From Candidatus Njordarchaeota archaeon (GTDB taxonomy: Archaea > Asgardarchaeota > Njordarchaeia > Njordarchaeales > Njordarchaeaceae), in NCBI GenBank assembly GCA_029856625.1, contig JAHKLG010000059.1, forward strand, positions 1-7,611: a stretch of 7,611 nucleotides of DNA, in the 5' to 3' direction. The number at the start of each line of letters is the position of its first letter. Positions within the stretch are counted from its first letter, which is position 1. The notes below the pieces were generated by a model that saw only the letters and a list, made by a program, of their open reading frames with translations, did no database searches and was not told the DNA's origin. Shown here piece after piece: positions 6,004 to 7,611 of the stretch. A program made the translations under genes and the position numbers.

Positions 6004-7100
6004 TCATATTACACCCGCTTCTTTTGCCAAAATCTTGGCTTTTTCAAGAGTTAACGGTTTGTGATGTAGGATAGTGTAACGATTGGGTCTTATGCTAGGC
6101 GCTTTCACAAGAGCTTGAATTATTTCTTCAGGGGAAAGGCCGAGTTCAAAGCTTTAAGAGGCATACCAACATTCATGAGAAAATCATACACTTCTAGTAG
6201 TTTATCGCTTCCTCTATAATATAACATCATTATTGTACCTAGTGCACATTGCTCCCCATGAAGAGCTGGTTTCGCAGCTAATCCATCCAATGCATGAGAT
6301 ATTAAATGCTCAGATCCGCTTCCTGGTCTACTTGAACCAGCGATTCCCATCGCTATTCCACTACTAATTAGTGCTTCTATTAATGTCCTTGTAGCCTTTA
6401 TTTCATCGCTAATAAGGTCACTTAGATTTTTCATAAGATGCAATGCGCTGAGAAGAGATAAATTCGCTGCATATTCTCCATAGTACTCCCCAACAACATC
6501 CCTAGCGAGTTTCCAATCCTCTACCGCATTTATATTTGCTATAACATCTCCGATACCCGCTTTAAAGAACCTTTTTGGTGCTTTAGCTATTATTTCAGTA
6601 TCTGCTATAACAGCGATGGGTGTAGTGGCTACCATCGAATATTTCCCTTTTCTCTCTATAAGAGAGGCAAAAGGTGATGCTATTCCATCATGGGAAGGGG
6701 TTGTTGGCACACTAATGAAGAGAGAACCGGTTTCTTTCGCAATAACCTTTCCAACATCCAGATTTTTTCCTCCCCCGACACCCACTACTATATCAAAACC
6801 TCCATTAGCATAATAGAAAGAAATAGCTGGCTTTACGTAGCTCATTGAAGCTTTATTTACATAATGAGTAAAAACTCGTATTCCTTCGCCCTCTAATAAA
6901 TCCCGCACGATCCTTCCAGCAATCCTCCACGTAGTCGATCCCGTTACTAAAAGTGCCCGCTCTGCTCCAAGCTTACTAGCTACATCAGAAACCTTTTCTA
7001 TAGCTTTTTCTCCGACCACAATAATGGATGGTATCTTAATTATATGCAACTTACCATCATGTCCAATCGGGAACCCATTTATGAACCTACTAATGACCAT
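6004..7100 (-). CDS. egsA: Glycerol-1-phosphate dehydrogenase, frameshifted near the 3' end
   Basis: It reduces dihydroxyacetone phosphate to sn-glycerol-1-phosphate, the backbone of archaeal membrane lipids, using NAD(P)H and zinc. From the ATG at 7100 the frame carries the nucleotide-binding GVGGGKNLDVGK (107-118), PTTPSHDG (132-139), GIGDVIAN (182-189), GSEHLISHALD (262-272) and ALHGEQCALG (279-288); D185, H265 and H281 are the likely zinc ligands. After A317 this frame gives nine unrelated residues and stops at 6122-6120 (326 aa). The neighbouring frame continues the family sequence exactly: ELGLSPEEIIQAL, then IRPNRYTILHH and AKEAGVI, ending at TGA 6006-6004. Restoring one base gives about 365 residues, the normal size. 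All metal ligands precede the break, but the conserved C-terminal helices would be lost. It may be a sequencing error, a real mutation or recoding. The enzyme identity is firm. Confidence 0.9.
6146..6152 (-). other. Frameshift point in egsA (one base missing)
   Basis: On the minus strand the codons read AAA-GCT-TTG-AAC-TCG. Adding one T to the three-T run (plus-strand AAA at 6148-6150) gives GCT-TTT-GAA-CTC-GGC, that is A-F-E-L-G, which restores the conserved sequence up to the natural stop at 6004. The shift could lie a few codons either side, but this short run is the simplest place. Confidence 0.75.
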
Positions 7101-7320
7101 AGCTATCCATGTTTGCCCGTTGATCCGACAAAGATCGCAAAAGATTTCAAAGAATTCTAATTTCCATAACTCCCTCTTTCCTCAATTAAATTCAGAACCG
7201 TTAATGTTATAAAAAACTTTTACTCCCAGTAGTTTGTAATAGATTAAACATCATAAATTATGATAAGCCCGTTCAAGTTTCCCATCATCTGCTTTCTCTA
7301 TCACTATTTTAGGGGATTCC
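7101..7320. promoter_or_regulatory. Divergent intergenic region between egsA and the GTPase gene
   Basis: This 220-bp AT-rich gap should hold the promoters of both genes. TTATAAAAAAC (7207-7217) is a good TATA-like element on the plus strand; read on the minus strand the same stretch also offers TTTTTTATAAC. A perfect 15-bp inverted repeat lies at 7250-7264, and AGGGGAT (7311-7317) is the likely GTPase ribosome binding site. No convincing site precedes the egsA ATG at 7100, so its start rests on being the first in-frame ATG. No RNA gene was recognised. Confidence 0.4.
7250..7264. repeat. Perfect 15-bp inverted repeat ATCATAAATTATGAT
   Basis: Two 7-bp arms (ATCATAA and TTATGAT) flank a single central base. 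The site lies 56 bp before the GTPase ATG and about 35 bp after a TATA-like element, in a divergent promoter region. The size and symmetry suit a dimeric winged-helix or ribbon-helix-helix regulator, but AT-rich DNA also yields such palindromes by chance. Confidence 0.45.
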
Positions 7321-7611
7321 ATGAAAGTTGTATTCGTAGGAGACACAAGAGTCGGTAAAACTTCTATCATTAGACGGTTCTTGAAATTAGGATTATCTGA
7401 AAAGTCTACTTTAGGTGTTGAGGTTTACAAAATTCCTGGTGATAAATCTATTATTGTATGGGATACTAGTGGGCAACCAAAGTTCAGTCCATATATTCAG
7501 CATTATCTCCTTGGAGCTAGAGTAATTGTTCTCGTCTTTGACGTATCTAATAAATCCTCTTTAGATAGAATTGAGAAATGGGCTGAATTGATTAAGAAAA
7601 GAGGTCTGGAA
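7321..7611 (+). CDS. Ras/Rab-like small GTPase, partial (C-terminus beyond right edge)
   Basis: The first 97 residues of a eukaryote-like small GTPase. GDTRVGKTS (7-15) is the P-loop, TLGVE (30-34) matches switch I of Rab proteins (TIGVD) with the Mg-binding threonine T30, and WDTSGQ (47-52) is the G3 motif with D48 and Q52, the position of the catalytic glutamine. FDVSNKSSLDRIEKW (73-87) follows the Rab pattern of Y-D-[IV]-T-N-x-x-S-F-x-x-[IL]-x-x-W. The G4 N-K-x-D and G5 motifs lie past the edge. ATG at 7321 is the only start codon after the in-frame stop at 7264-7266, and AGGGGAT precedes it. Archaeal members are thought to act with roadblock/longin-type partners, and none is visible in the window. 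The family is clear; the cellular role and the specific subfamily are unknown. Confidence 0.9.
   Translation, partial: MKVVFVGDTRVGKTSIIRRFLKLGLSEKSTLGVEVYKIPGDKSIIVWDTSGQPKFSPYIQHYLLGARVIVLVFDVSNKSSLDRIEKWAELIKKRGLE

Noticed and set aside
6146..6165. Programmed -1 frameshift signal in egsA
   Set aside because: No X-XXY-YYZ slippery heptamer in the correct phase and no obvious downstream stem were seen; a missing base is simpler, though recoding is not excluded.
7245..7292. Box C/D small RNA on the minus strand, with ATGATGG and ATGATGT resembling boxes C and C'
   Set aside because: No CTGA box D or D' occurs at the required spacing; the nearest CTGA is about 60-95 bases away.
1..7611. tRNA, rRNA, CRISPR array, insertion sequence or integrase site
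   Set aside because: No T-arm-like GTTCGAATCC-type sequence in the gaps, no regularly spaced repeats, no transposase or integrase motifs, and the intergenic regions are short.

Overview
The window is AT-rich, gene-dense archaeal DNA, most likely from a thermophilic Thermoproteota (crenarchaeal-type) genome; the exact lineage is inference. The signs are a glycerol-1-phosphate dehydrogenase (the archaeal lipid stereochemistry enzyme), GGTGA-type ribosome binding sites a few bases before several starts, a Ras/Rab-like small GTPase, an ArsA/Get3-type ATPase and a predicted PD-(D/E)XK-like protein of an archaeal type. No rRNA, tRNA, CRISPR array or insertion sequence was seen.

Layout. Bases 1-2148 (minus): a 12-helix MFS transporter followed 8 bp later by an ArsA-family ATPase that runs off the left edge; the ATPase ribosome binding site overlaps the transporter stop, so this is a two-gene operon. 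Bases 2276-3546 (plus): a TatD-family metallohydrolase and, 23 bp later, a macrodomain protein with a TTG start behind a strong GGTGA. Bases 3562-4269 (minus): a protein with the fold signature of a biotin protein ligase whose catalytic motifs have been replaced. Upstream of it (4270-4540) is non-coding DNA holding the second copy of a degenerate ~65-bp direct repeat; the first copy covers the start of the ligase-like gene. Bases 4541-5101 (minus): dCTP deaminase. Bases 5277-5984 (plus): a coiled-coil protein with a C-terminal PD-(D/E)XK-like domain that appears to lack its catalytic acidic residue. Bases 6004-7100 (minus): glycerol-1-phosphate dehydrogenase, interrupted by a one-base frameshift about 48 codons before its natural end. 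Bases 7321-7611 (plus): the N-terminal 97 residues of a small GTPase, cut by the right edge.

Functionally this is mostly housekeeping and nucleotide or nucleic-acid maintenance (dCTP deaminase, TatD, macrodomain) beside lipid synthesis and a transporter/ATPase pair. I see no clearly defined new defence or mobile system. The points most worth a second look are the inactive-looking biotin ligase homologue with its duplicated 5' region, the frameshift in a normally essential lipid gene, the nuclease-like protein without its catalytic Glu, and the TatD-macrodomain operon.
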